Part shown: positions 24,105-33,402 of the stretch, in pieces
Position numbering within the stretch: position 1 is the first letter of the stretch
Layout of the letters: each line of letters starts with the position of its first letter
Source of the DNA: Chryseobacterium sp. Leaf201
GTDB lineage: Bacteria; Bacteroidota; Bacteroidia; Flavobacteriales; Weeksellaceae
DNA length: 34,396 nucleotides
Assembly: GCF_001421435.1 (NCBI RefSeq)
Contig: NZ_LMKA01000080.1
Span: forward strand, 1 to 34,396
Reading direction: 5' to 3'
Program-made: the position numbers and the translations under genes
Notes under the pieces: generated by a model
What the model was told of the DNA's origin: nothing
Database searches by the model: none
The model's input: only the letters and a program-made list of their open reading frames with translations

Positions 24105-25727
24105 TTACAAAGAGACCCCTCGTCTCCATGGAATGAAATCATTCTGGTTAAGCTGGTCGGCCTTGGTTTTTACCTCGCCACTGGCGACCTGAATGATGAA
24201 CTCCAGCAATTCATCTGCGGCTTCAGGAATTGTTTTTTCCCCGCTGATCACCGTACCGGCATTGAAATCAATGATATCCGACATTTTTTCGGCTAACACA
24301 GTATTTGAAGAAATTTTTACGACCGGTGAAATTGGATTTCCCATCGGCGTCCCGAGTCCTGTGGTGAAAAGTACTACTGTCGCACCGGAACCTACCAATG
24401 CAGTTGTACATTCGGCATCGTTTCCGGGCGTGCACAGAAGGTTAAGGCCTGGTTTGGTAGCATATTCCGTAAAATCAAGGACTTCCACAATGGGTGCGGA
24501 TCCTCCTTTTTTTGAGGCACCTGCAGATTTCATGGCATCGGTAATTAAACCGTCCTTGATATTTCCGGGAGACGGATTCATATCGAAGCCTGACCCTGCC
24601 GCCACTACCGATTCTTCAAAATCTTTCATCAGTTTCAGGAACTTTACGCCGTCTTCATCGTTGATGCATCGGTTCACCAGCTCCTGCTCCACGCCACACA
24701 GTTCAGGGAATTCGGCAAGCATGGTGGTTCCGCCTACGGCTGCTATGATATCGGAAACCTCACCCAAAACAGGGTTGGCAGAAATTCCTGAGAAACCGTC
24801 TGAACCGCCACATTCCAAACCAATGTTCAGCCTGGTGATCGGCGCAGGCTTTCGTTCTGTTTCGTTGGCTTTTTTAATGCCTTCATATGAATCTTTAATC
24901 ACACCGGTCAGCATTTCATCAATGGTACCGGATTTCTGCTGTTCGTATACGACAATCGGTTTTTTATTGTTTGGAGCCAGTGTATGAAGGGCATCCATAA
25001 AAACCTGCACCTGCAGATTCTGGCAGCCTAAGCTGAGCACCGTAGCACCGGCAACATTCGGATTGTTGACGTATCCTGCAAACAGCCTTCCCAACGCTTC
25101 GGCATCCTGACGGATTCCGCCACAGCCGCCCTGGTGTGTGATGAATCTTACATCAATATTTTTAAACACCCTTGTATCCGGTTCTTCCTCTTCCACCGCA
25201 ACATCAGGTGTTGTCCCGCCGTTTAATAAAGATCTCAGCAACAATTGATGCTTGCTGGCTTTATCGTGCAGCAATTCTTTTTCAAAAATATCCTTCAGCG
25301 TTTCAATATTCTTGTTTTCACAGAATACCAGGGGAAAGAAAAGCCAGATGTTTTCGGTTCCCACCTGTCCGTCTTCACGGTGATAGCCCATAAAAGTACG
25401 GTCTTTCCAACGGTCTACATTGGGAGGAGTCCAGCCCAGCGTACCGGTTTTACCGACTACTTTTGCGCTTTGGTGCTTTACGTTTTCGGTGGTAATGACC
25501 TCGCCTCTTTTGATGGACTGGTTGGCTTTCCCAACGATGACGCCATACATCATGATGTGGTCGCCATCCTCAAAATCTACGGCAGCGAATTTATGTTTTG
25601 CTTTAATATCTTTAAGAACCGTATAATCTGTACCGTCTAAATGCACCGATTCTCCGGCAGGCAAATCCAGCAGCGCTACAATAACGTTGTCTTTGGGATT
25701 TACTTTCAGTACTTTCTTCTGCATCAT
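24105..25727 (-). CDS. uxaA: Altronate dehydratase UxaA
   Basis: A 540-residue altronate dehydratase, which removes water from D-altronate to give 2-keto-3-deoxygluconate. It joins a small N-terminal SAF-type domain (about 11-90, with VALLDLPAGESVHLDG and GEVITTENVKH) to the large UxaA catalytic domain. Clear family segments are GYHREDGQVGTENIWLFFP, THQGGCGGIRQDAEALGRL, GLECGGSDGFSGISANP and the CGVEQELVNRC region; the conserved cysteines probably hold iron. It is the last gene of the operon, beginning 3 bp after the end of uxaB, and is followed by a terminator. The start could be either of two adjacent ATG codons. Confidence 0.95.
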   Translation of the reverse strand: MMQKKVLKVNPKDNVIVALLDLPAGESVHLDGTDYTVLKDIKAKHKFAAVDFEDGDHIMMYGVIVGKANQSIKRGEVITTENVKHQSAKVVGKTGTLGWTPPNVDRWKDRTFMGYHREDGQVGTENIWLFFPLVFCENKNIETLKDIFEKELLHDKASKHQLLLRSLLNGGTTPDVAVEEEEPDTRVFKNIDVRFITHQGGCGGIRQDAEALGRLFAGYVNNPNVAGATVLSLGCQNLQVQVFMDALHTLAPNNKKPIVVYEQQKSGTIDEMLTGVIKDSYEGIKKANETERKPAPITRLNIGLECGGSDGFSGISANPVLGEVSDIIAAVGGTTMLAEFPELCGVEQELVNRCINDEDGVKFLKLMKDFEESVVAAGSGFDMNPSPGNIKDGLITDAMKSAGASKKGGSAPIVEVLDFTEYATKPGLNLLCTPGNDAECTTALVGSGATVVLFTTGLGTPMGNPISPVVKISSNTVLAEKMSDIIDFNAGTVISGEKTIPEAADELLEFIIQVASGEVKTKADQLNQNDFIPWRRGVSL

Positions 25728-25730
25728 TTC

Positions 25731-27194
25731 TTAAGAATAAAATTGGATAAAATTTTTGTAGGCCGTTTCCATGTCATTGTGGTCGATTTCATACAGTGCT
25801 TTTGCTACTGCAGCTTTCAGGCCTTCCACCTGGGTAAGGTCTGTATCCCAGAAACTTTTTTCGCTTAATGCCTGTTCTGAAACTGCATTATAATCTTCAT
25901 TCGCCCAGATTTCTCTGAATCTGTTGACAATCGTTTCTTCGTCATTTAAAGGTAAAGATTTCTCACCGAAACTTCCCTGATAAAACCTGATTAAACTTGC
26001 CAGAGAAAATGTTAAATTCAATGGAAGCTTATGATTCCTTTCAGCATATTTTAACAGGCTTGGAAGCACCCTTACTTTAAATTTAGAAACAAAATATAAT
26101 GCAATGCTTGCCTGATAATGCTTGATAAAAGGATTCCTGAAACGGTCGAAAACCTCTTCTGCAAAATCTTTCAGTTCGGTTTCATCCAAACCTAATGTCT
26201 GATTGACTTCATTAAAAATAGAATCCCTTAAAAATGTACCGATAAACGGGTCGTCAACAGATTCTTTTACCGTTTCTTTTCCTGCCAACACTGCAGGCGC
26301 CAGCATCAAAGTATGGCCGCCATTCAGGATTCTTACTTTTCTCAGACGGTACGGCTGAATATCATCCACCACCAGAATCTGCTCATTGATTTTGTCGAAA
26401 GGAATTCTTGCTTTTAAATTTCCGGCTTCCTGAATTACAAAAAGTAAGAACGTCTCAGAAACAACCATCATTTTATCTTCATAATCCAACCGGTCTTCAT
26501 ACGATTCCGCGTCATCTTTCGGATACCCGGGAACAATTCTGTCGACCAATGTATTATGAAAATAATTATTCTGATTAACCCATTCCGTAAAACCTTCCTC
26601 CAGGTTCCAGAGTTGTGCATATTTAATGATGATCTCCTTTAACGCAAAAGCATTGTTTTCAATCAGTTCACAGGGAATAATCCTTAATCCTTTATCTGCG
26701 GCTCCATTGAAATGCTTAAATCTTTCGTGCAGTAAAACCGTAACTTTCGCAGGGAAATTTTTATGCGGACCTTCGTAAGAAGTTTCCGTTTCATCGTAAG
26801 CAATTCCTGTTTCCGTAGTGTTTGAAAATACGAATTCCAAGGCTTCTTCTTTCGCCAGGGCTAGGAATTCACCGTAATTTGTATAAGGGTTGATTGACTT
26901 CTGAATTGCAGAAATAACCTGCTTTTCATCGATGGTTTCCCCTTTTCTGATCCCTCTGGTAAAAAGGGTATATAAGTTATCCTGTTCTTCCAGTTTATGA
27001 ACCGAGCCGTTCGGAGTTGGCTGAACATTTACAATTCCGGCATTGAAACCTGCTTCTTTGTTGAGTTTATCAATTATATAATCTGTAAATCCGCGCATGA
27101 AGTTTCCTCCGCCGAACTGTACGATTTTGATGGGTAATTTTGTATTGAGTCCGCTATTCTCGCGGTTTAACTGTTGTTTTGTCTGATTTTCCAT
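25731..27194 (-). CDS. uxaB: Tagaturonate reductase UxaB
   Basis: A 487-residue member of the mannitol dehydrogenase family, which reduces D-tagaturonate to D-altronate with NADH. The nucleotide-binding loop is VQFGGGNFMRGF at about 25-36; the later signature is RVRILNGGHTLMLAP, where KVRILNG-H carries catalytic residues of this family, and FVFSNTTETGI supports the UxaB branch. The length suits the family. It is separated from uxaA by 3 bp and from exuT, which is upstream, by 276 bp that hold a repeat element, so it may be expressed partly apart from the genes before it. Confidence 0.93.
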   Translation of the reverse strand: MENQTKQQLNRENSGLNTKLPIKIVQFGGGNFMRGFTDYIIDKLNKEAGFNAGIVNVQPTPNGSVHKLEEQDNLYTLFTRGIRKGETIDEKQVISAIQKSINPYTNYGEFLALAKEEALEFVFSNTTETGIAYDETETSYEGPHKNFPAKVTVLLHERFKHFNGAADKGLRIIPCELIENNAFALKEIIIKYAQLWNLEEGFTEWVNQNNYFHNTLVDRIVPGYPKDDAESYEDRLDYEDKMMVVSETFLLFVIQEAGNLKARIPFDKINEQILVVDDIQPYRLRKVRILNGGHTLMLAPAVLAGKETVKESVDDPFIGTFLRDSIFNEVNQTLGLDETELKDFAEEVFDRFRNPFIKHYQASIALYFVSKFKVRVLPSLLKYAERNHKLPLNLTFSLASLIRFYQGSFGEKSLPLNDEETIVNRFREIWANEDYNAVSEQALSEKSFWDTDLTQVEGLKAAVAKALYEIDHNDMETAYKNFIQFYS

Positions 27195-27249
27195 TTTTTC
27201 TGATTTGAATTAAATTGTGTTTTTAATTCTGTTAAATCTTAGAGCTTTT

Positions 27250-27473
27250 AAACGCAAAGGGCGCAAAGATTTCTTTAAATGCTTAATGTATATTTTTAAG
27301 TTCGCAAAGGCGTTCTACCTAACAAAGCACTCAAAGTTTTATTTGAACCATTAAGATTTATTAAGAAGTTAAGGTTAATTAAGAGAAATAAATTTCTTAA
27401 GCTTGCACTTCAATTTGCCTGCAAATTCTTAATCATTCTTAACTTCTTAATTTACCTTAATGGTTTAATTTTA
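27250..27473. repeat. Operon-internal repeat, copy A
   Basis: Begins with AAACGCAAAGGGCGC (27250-27264), continues through ATGTATATTTTTAAGTTC (27286-27303) and ends in a long hairpin: arms at 27346-27384 and 27427-27465 pair in about 33 of 39 positions, closing with AATGGTTTAATTTT. A related copy lies at 30944-31177. Confidence 0.7.
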
Positions 27474-29000
27474 TTTACTGATTATTTTATATTTCGGTAC
27501 CAGAGATTTCATCACCACCCATGCAATCAGGTAAGCAACTGCGCAGATTGAGAAAATAATCATGTATCCTTTATCAATTCCGTCTGAAACTACGGCTCCG
27601 GATTTTTCCAGCTGCTCAAAAAAACCTTCCGGCAAACGGTCATTAACGTATTGAGGGTATTTTTCCAGCAACGGAACCCCGTCAACGGTTGACCATGCTT
27701 TGTGCGCATGATCGAATAATAACCCTGAAGATTTGTTGATTAAAAATGATCCGATTCCGCCTGCCATTCCGCCGATTCCCGTAATCGTTGCGATAGCTTT
27801 TTTCGGGAACATATCGCCGACGGTCGAGAAAATATTGGCAGACCATGCCTGATGCGCTGCGCCTGCCACCCCGATAATCAGTACCGGGATCCAGTAAGTA
27901 ACGGTTCCCAGCGGCTGGGCCAGTAGTGCCAATAAAGGGAAAAAGGCAAAGATCAGCATCGCTTTCATCCTTCCGGAATAGGCGTTCATCCCTTTCTTTT
28001 CCACAAAATATTTAGGAAGCCAGCCTCCGATAATGGAGAACAGCGTAATCATATACAATACGAATAACGGCAATGCACTTTGTGTGGAATCCATCCCATA
28101 CACCGAACTCAGATAAGCCGGCGTCCAGAATAAAAAGAACCACCAAACGCCGTCGGTCATAAACTTTCCGAAGGCAAAAGCCCACGTCTGTCTGTAGCTG
28201 AAACATTCTCTGAACGTAAATACCTTTTCCGGAACGGAAGTATCTTCATTGGGAAGATCATCCTGATCCTGATTGATATACGTCAGTTCATGCTCGTTAA
28301 CTCTTTTATGCAAATGAGGCTTTTTGTACACAAAGACCCAAAGGCCCATCCATACAAACCCCAGTGCCCCGATAATGATAAATGCCCACTCCCAGCCCAT
28401 TGATTTGGCAATAAACGGAATGGTAATCGGTGCTGCCAGAGCTCCCACCGTTGCTCCGGCGTTCCAGATACTGGTAGAAAATGCACGGTCTTTTTTAGGA
28501 AAATATTCTGCCGTAGTTTTAATGGCTGCAGGGAAATTCCCTGCTTCACCGATCGCCAGTACGAAACGGGCAAAAATAAATAGGGTAACACTCGTGCTGA
28601 TGATAGCAGATGTATTGGAAACAGTGGCAATTAATTCTTTCGAGCCATGAAAACCGGCCATCCAGTTTCCGGTAAGGACTCCTGACGTTGCCACTCCGCA
28701 GAATGCATGTAAAACAGCACCCACAGACCAGACACCGATGGCCCATAGGAACCCCTTTTTGGTATCCATCCAGTCCACAAACTTTCCTGCGAAAAGCATT
28801 CCCACGGCATAAAATATAGAAAACAATGCGGTGATGTTTCCGTAATCATTGTTATTCCAGTGAAATTCAGGTGCAATGAAGTCTTTCCACGTCAGTGACA
28901 GAACCTGGCGGTCCAGATAATTGATGGTGGTAGCGAGAAATAAAAGTAAACAGATAGTCCACCTGTATTGAGTCGGTTTAAGCGATTTAACTGAACTCAT
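27471..29000 (-). CDS. exuT: Hexuronate MFS transporter ExuT
   Basis: A 509-residue major facilitator of the anion:cation symporter family that contains ExuT. The first helix ends in TINYLDRQVLSLTW, whose NYLDR (27-31) is the family hallmark. FARFVLAIGEAGNFPAAIK in helix 4 is also typical, and AEYFPKKDRAFSTSIWNAGA follows it. It is longer than E. coli ExuT because of an extra loop near 95-120 and another near 425-470. It should import galacturonate or glucuronate with protons through the inner membrane. It lies 22 bp after eda and before the 276-bp gap to uxaB. Confidence 0.9.
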   Translation of the reverse strand: MSSVKSLKPTQYRWTICLLLFLATTINYLDRQVLSLTWKDFIAPEFHWNNNDYGNITALFSIFYAVGMLFAGKFVDWMDTKKGFLWAIGVWSVGAVLHAFCGVATSGVLTGNWMAGFHGSKELIATVSNTSAIISTSVTLFIFARFVLAIGEAGNFPAAIKTTAEYFPKKDRAFSTSIWNAGATVGALAAPITIPFIAKSMGWEWAFIIIGALGFVWMGLWVFVYKKPHLHKRVNEHELTYINQDQDDLPNEDTSVPEKVFTFRECFSYRQTWAFAFGKFMTDGVWWFFLFWTPAYLSSVYGMDSTQSALPLFVLYMITLFSIIGGWLPKYFVEKKGMNAYSGRMKAMLIFAFFPLLALLAQPLGTVTYWIPVLIIGVAGAAHQAWSANIFSTVGDMFPKKAIATITGIGGMAGGIGSFLINKSSGLLFDHAHKAWSTVDGVPLLEKYPQYVNDRLPEGFFEQLEKSGAVVSDGIDKGYMIIFSICAVAYLIAWVVMKSLVPKYKIISK

Positions 29001-29022
29001 AGTTAATTTAAGAATTTAGTTA

Positions 29023-29682
29023 TTATTTTAAAGCCTGAATGATGTCCAGTACTTTCTTTGTTTCATTTTCGATGGCAGCGTAATCTTTTGTAGCCATCAG
29101 GTCTTTGCTTACCAGCTTGCTTCCCATTCCTACGGCAGAAACACCGGCGCTGAACCAGCTTTCAATGCTTTCTTCTGTCGTATCCACCCCACCGGTCGGC
29201 ATAAATTTCAGATTCGGGAAAACATCTTTTACGGCACTCATAAATCCGGTTCCCAAAACATTCCCGGGAAACAGTTTAATGAACGTTACACCTGCATTTT
29301 CAGCTTCAATGATTTCTGTCGGGGTCATACAACCCGGACTGTACAATAAATCTTTCGGAATTAAAAACGCTGCCACTTCCGCCGCAAAACCTGGACTGAT
29401 AAAGAAATCTGCACCTGCTCTGTAATATTCTTCAGCCTGCTTTACATTCTTAACGGTTCCGATTCCCAGCAGCATGTCCGGCATTTCCGCGTTACGGATT
29501 TCTACCATTTTTGTAAAATTCCCCAGCGCAGCTTCGCCGCGGCTTGTGTATTCCACTGCACGGATTCCGGCTTTATAAAGTGCTCTCAGTATATCTGAAG
29601 TTACCGTTTCATCAGCATTGTAATAAAGAGGCAAAACCCCCTGATTAATGATGGCATTGGTAACCAATTGAATTTTTGTCAT
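29023..29682 (-). CDS. eda: KDPG aldolase (Eda)
   Basis: A 219-residue class I aldolase that splits 2-keto-3-deoxy-6-phosphogluconate into pyruvate and glyceraldehyde-3-phosphate. Lys136 in VTFIKLFPGN is the Schiff-base lysine, and Glu44 in GIRAVEYTSRG the catalytic acid. GIGTVKNVKQAEEYYRAGA with FFISPGF and PGCMTPTEI follow the family. It comes after kdgK, whose product is its substrate, and shares a transcript with exuT. Confidence 0.93.
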   Translation of the reverse strand: MTKIQLVTNAIINQGVLPLYYNADETVTSDILRALYKAGIRAVEYTSRGEAALGNFTKMVEIRNAEMPDMLLGIGTVKNVKQAEEYYRAGADFFISPGFAAEVAAFLIPKDLLYSPGCMTPTEIIEAENAGVTFIKLFPGNVLGTGFMSAVKDVFPNLKFMPTGGVDTTEESIESWFSAGVSAVGMGSKLVSKDLMATKDYAAIENETKKVLDIIQALK

Positions 29683-29897
29683 TTTGTTTAATTATTTTGT
29701 CTGAAAATAATCTTTGATAGGATTAAATCCATCCTTTAGTATGCTGTACCTTCAGGACTTTTATCTTAATCTTTTGTTTTTAACGAAGATTTACTTTTAA
29801 GCCTGATGTATATTTTTAAGTTCAAGGCATTTAACTCAGCTAAATCCACAGTGTTTTAAATTTGAGTGATCAGCCGATGGCTAAAAGCCAAAAGCAG
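29683..29897. other. Gap between kdgK and eda with repeat fragment
   Basis: About 215 bp. It contains an 18-bp stretch, ATGTATATTTTTAAGTTC at about 29806-29823, identical to the middle of repeat copy A, plus a small GGCT/AGCC hairpin near 29879. No gene was seen. Confidence 0.55.
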
Positions 29898-30905
29898 TTA
29901 TCTTTTAATGCGTCCTCCGGAATTTCCGGCCATTACTTCGAGAATATCTTCTGCGCTGCAGTAATTGATGTCGCCTAAGATGGTATGTTTTATCGCACAG
30001 GCTGCATTGGCGAATTTCAATGCTTTTTCGTCATCGAAATGTAACAGTCCGTAAATCAAACCTGCTGCAAAAGCATCTCCTGTCCCGATTCTGTCGACCA
30101 CAGGATTCACTTCCAGAAGTCCGGTTTCAAAATAATTCCCGTCTACCAAAGCTCTTCCCTGTGTCTGCTGGGAACTTGCCGTAACGCCGATTCTTATTTT
30201 GTCGAAAATCTTATGAATGGAAGGAACCTGCTGCTTTAATTCTTCACACGCTTCAAGGAAACCCTGCTGATCTGATGAAAATTGAGTCCCTAAAATTTCA
30301 TTGATCTCATTTACCCCGCCGATAAATACCGTTGAGTAAGAAACCAGCTCTTTTAAAACCTCGTTTCCGCTTTTTCCATACTTCCAGAGGTTGGAACGGT
30401 AAGCCGGATCGGCAGTAACTTCAATCCCCATTTCACGGGCAGTTAATAAACCTTCTTTCAAAGTTTCATAAGCACCTTCCGAAATCCCGGGGCTGATGCC
30501 TGTCCAGTGAAAATATTCACAGCCTTCCAGCGCTTTTTTCCAGTCTACCTGTTCAGGTTTGATGTTCGCAAAAGAACCGTTCAGCCTGTTGTATGCAATT
30601 CTGCTGGCCCGGACTGATGAACCGACTTCCAGGAAATATAAACCCAGAGGATGTTCATTTTTATTAATGAAAGTGGTATCAATTCCAAAGCTTTTGATGA
30701 AAGACAATGCAGATTCTCCCACAAAATCATCGGAAACGCTGCTGACGTGTTTTACGCTGCAGCCCATGGTTGCCAGTGAAGAAGCAACGTTCAGCTCCGT
30801 TCCGCCAAAAAAGAATTCCATTTCGTGGCTTTGCCTCATGGTCCGGTTTCCCGGTGGTGAAAGCCTCATGATGACTTCGCCGAAAGTAAGTATTTTGCTT
30901 CCCAT
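29898..30905 (-). CDS. kdgK: 2-keto-3-deoxygluconate kinase KdgK
   Basis: A 335-residue PfkB/ribokinase-family kinase that phosphorylates 2-keto-3-deoxygluconate (KDG) at carbon 6. The N-terminal sugar-binding GGTELNVASSLATMG (35-48) and the C-terminal anion hole GTGDAFAAG are clear; Asp277 in GTGD is the catalytic base. FTYRSNLWK-like DPAYRSNLW near 166-174 is usual for KDG kinases. Both branches of the uronate pathway converge on its substrate. It lies after uxaC, with a 285-bp repeat-bearing gap upstream, and before eda. Confidence 0.92.
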   Translation of the reverse strand: MGSKILTFGEVIMRLSPPGNRTMRQSHEMEFFFGGTELNVASSLATMGCSVKHVSSVSDDFVGESALSFIKSFGIDTTFINKNEHPLGLYFLEVGSSVRASRIAYNRLNGSFANIKPEQVDWKKALEGCEYFHWTGISPGISEGAYETLKEGLLTAREMGIEVTADPAYRSNLWKYGKSGNEVLKELVSYSTVFIGGVNEINEILGTQFSSDQQGFLEACEELKQQVPSIHKIFDKIRIGVTASSQQTQGRALVDGNYFETGLLEVNPVVDRIGTGDAFAAGLIYGLLHFDDEKALKFANAACAIKHTILGDINYCSAEDILEVMAGNSGGRIKR

Positions 30906-30943
30906 GTTTTAATAAATGTTCTGTTTACGATCTGCTTTTATTG

Positions 30944-31177
30944 AAACGCAAAGTGCGCTATTTTTTTTAAATCACTGACTTTCTTTAAGTTAAAAAATAA
31001 TTTCAGGTTTAAAAATTACAGATATTTGAAGTATTGTTTTTATTTAAACCATTAAGATGTACTAAGGCGTTGAGAATAGTTAAGTTTAGCTTCGCTTTAA
31101 GCAATCTGCTGTGAAATCTTCGATTTTTACCTTAACACATCTTATCTCTCAATTCGTCCTAATGGTTTAATTTTTTG
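30944..31177. repeat. Operon-internal repeat, copy B
   Basis: Begins with AAACGCAAAGTGCGC (30944-30958) and ends with a hairpin-like region from TTAAACCATTAAGATG (31044) to CCTAATGGTTTAATTTT (about 31158-31174). Its ends and overall length match copy A at 27250-27473, but the middle is more diverged. Confidence 0.65.
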
Positions 31178-31190
31178 TTTAATCCGAAAT

Positions 31191-32588
31191 TTAAAAATCG
31201 AAATAATTTTTAGCATTGTGGTAACAGATATCGGAAATGGTTTTCCCGATCAGTTCCATATCATCAGGCAGTTCCCCGTTTTTCATTTCTTCCCCGAAAA
31301 GGTTGCACAGCACTCTTCTGAAGTATTCATGCCTTGGGTAAGAAAGAAAGCTTCTGGAATCCGTAAGCATGCCTACGAAACAGCTGATAAGACCCATGTT
31401 GGAAAGGGCATTCATCTGTCTGATCATACCGTCTTTCTGATCCAGGAACCACCATCCTGAACCGAACTGCACTTTCCCCTTGATGCTGCCGTCATTGAAA
31501 TTCCCGATCATTGTGGCGAAAATTTCATTGTCGGCAGGGTTTAAATTATATAGAATTGTTTTGGTCAGTTTGTCTTTTCCGTCTAAAGCATTTAATAATT
31601 TAGACAGCGTTTCAGCCTGCACGAAGTCACCGATTGAGTCCCATCCGGTATCAGGACCTAAAATCCTGTGCATTCTTTCGTTGTTGTTCCTCAAGGCTCC
31701 CAGGTGGAACTGCTGCACCCAGCCAAATGTATGGTAGGTTTCGCCCAGGAATAATAAAATAGCCGTTTTGAACTGGTTTACCTGCTTTTCAGCGATAACT
31801 TTTCCGGATAATTTATCCGTAAAAATGGTATTGACCTCTGCTTCCGAAGCCTCTTCAAAAGAAATATTGTTCAGTCCGTGGTCGCAGAGCCTGCATCCGT
31901 TTTCGTGGAAATATTCAATTCTTTTCAATAGAGCATCACATAACGTCTGGTAAGAATTAATTTCAATTCCTGCCGATTCGCCTAATTTAGAAATATAATC
32001 TGCGAAGTTGTGGTTTTCAATTAAAATTGCCTTATCCGGACGGAAAGCCGTGCTTACTTTAATATCGAAATCACTTTTCGCCAAATCCTGGTGGTAATTT
32101 AAAATATCCGCCGGATCTTCTGTGGTGCATAAAGATTCCACATTCATCATTTTCAGCAATCCTCTGGTTGACTTTTCCGGAGTCTGAAGCTGTGCGGTGA
32201 TGTTTTCATAGATTTCCGAAGCATTGCTTTCGTTCAGCAATTCGTCAATCCCGAAATATCTTTTCAGTTCCAGATGGGTCCAGTGATATAAAGGGTTCCT
32301 AAGGGTGTGGGGAACCGTTCCGGCCCAGGCCTGGAATTTTTCTTTGTCTGAAGCATCTCCGGTAATAAACTTTTCGTTCACGCCCATCGTACGCATGGCT
32401 CTCCATTTGTAATGGTCGCCGGCAATCCAGACCTTGGAGATATTTTCGAAAACAGTGTCTTCTGCAATATCTTTAGGGATCAGGTGATTATGGTAATCAA
32501 TAATCGGCTGCTTTTCTGCATAGTTGAAGTAGAGTTCTTCAGCGTATTTATTCTGTAATAAAAATTGATCTGTTATAAAAGGTTTCAT
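31191..32588 (-). CDS. uxaC: Glucuronate/galacturonate isomerase UxaC
   Basis: A 465-residue uronate isomerase of the amidohydrolase superfamily, which turns D-galacturonate into tagaturonate (and glucuronate into fructuronate). His33 and His35 in PIIDYHNHLIP form the metal HxH motif. Other signatures are YKWRAMRTMGV, VESLCTTEDPADIL and the HLGALRNNNERMHRILGPD segment with the later DSRSFLSYPRHEYFRRVLC. Length suits the family. It follows kduD by 18 bp and precedes the repeat-bearing gap before kdgK. Confidence 0.94.
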   Translation of the reverse strand: MKPFITDQFLLQNKYAEELYFNYAEKQPIIDYHNHLIPKDIAEDTVFENISKVWIAGDHYKWRAMRTMGVNEKFITGDASDKEKFQAWAGTVPHTLRNPLYHWTHLELKRYFGIDELLNESNASEIYENITAQLQTPEKSTRGLLKMMNVESLCTTEDPADILNYHQDLAKSDFDIKVSTAFRPDKAILIENHNFADYISKLGESAGIEINSYQTLCDALLKRIEYFHENGCRLCDHGLNNISFEEASEAEVNTIFTDKLSGKVIAEKQVNQFKTAILLFLGETYHTFGWVQQFHLGALRNNNERMHRILGPDTGWDSIGDFVQAETLSKLLNALDGKDKLTKTILYNLNPADNEIFATMIGNFNDGSIKGKVQFGSGWWFLDQKDGMIRQMNALSNMGLISCFVGMLTDSRSFLSYPRHEYFRRVLCNLFGEEMKNGELPDDMELIGKTISDICYHNAKNYFDF

Positions 32589-32606
32589 TCTTTTCTTGTT
32601 CTGTGG

Positions 32607-33389
32607 TTATTCATTAGCCGGTTTTCCGATGGTGGCCAGGATTCCTCCGTCAACGTAAATAATCTGTCCGTTAATGAACCTACTGGCATCGGAAGCTAAG
32701 AAAATGGCGGTTCCGGCAAGGTCTTCCGGGTTCCCCCATCTTCCTTCCGGTGTCCTGCTGATAATGAAATCATTGAACGGATGCCCGTCTACGCGGATGG
32801 GTTCCGTCTGGGAAGTGGCAAAATACCCGGGACCGATTCCGTTTACCTGGATGTTGTGTTTTGCCCATTCCGTCGCCAGGTTTTTGGTCAGCATTTTAAG
32901 CCCTCCTTTTGCAGAAGCATACGCCACTACATTATCCCGGCCCAGCTCGCTCATCATGGAGCAGATGTTGATGATTTTTCCGGATCTTCTTTTGATCATG
33001 TATTTGCCGACCAGCTTGGACATGATGAAGGGACCGGTAAGGTCTACATCAATTACTTTTCTGAAGTCTTCCACTTCCATATCAATGGCCGGAATACGCT
33101 TGATGATTCCTGCATTGTTGACAAGAATGTCTATTTTTCCGTGGGTAGCTTCCATAAGCGCTACTTTCTGGATGGCCTCCAACTCGTCTGTAACATCAAA
33201 AAGATAGCCTGTTGCACTGTATCCTTTGCTTCTGTAATACTCAAGTGCAGCCTCTAATTTTGAGGGGGTTGTACTTGTGATGGCCAGTTCTGCACCGGCT
33301 GCGGCAAGGCCTTCTGCCATGGCCATTCCCAAACCGTGGGTACCGCCTGTTACAACGGCTGTTTTGCCGGATAAATCAAATAAATTCAT
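32607..33389 (-). CDS. kduD: 2-keto-3-deoxygluconate 5-dehydrogenase KduD
   Basis: A 260-residue short-chain dehydrogenase that reduces 2,5-diketo-3-deoxygluconate to KDG. The cofactor loop is TGGTHGLG (14-21), NNAG is at 91-94, and the catalytic set is Ser144, Tyr157 and Lys161 (YASAK). GNPEDLAGTAIFLASDASRF and NGQIIYVDGG close the fold as usual. It starts 13 bp after kduI, whose product it uses, so the two are certainly one unit. Confidence 0.92.
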   Translation of the reverse strand: MNLFDLSGKTAVVTGGTHGLGMAMAEGLAAAGAELAITSTTPSKLEAALEYYRSKGYSATGYLFDVTDELEAIQKVALMEATHGKIDILVNNAGIIKRIPAIDMEVEDFRKVIDVDLTGPFIMSKLVGKYMIKRRSGKIINICSMMSELGRDNVVAYASAKGGLKMLTKNLATEWAKHNIQVNGIGPGYFATSQTEPIRVDGHPFNDFIISRTPEGRWGNPEDLAGTAIFLASDASRFINGQIIYVDGGILATIGKPANE

Positions 33390-33402
33390 TGGGAAAGTTA
33401 CT

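Noticed and set aside
24193..24987. A 264-codon open frame antisense to uxaA
   Set aside because: It is Ser/Pro-rich, has no recognisable domain and lies wholly within a well-supported gene on the other strand, as expected of a shadow frame.
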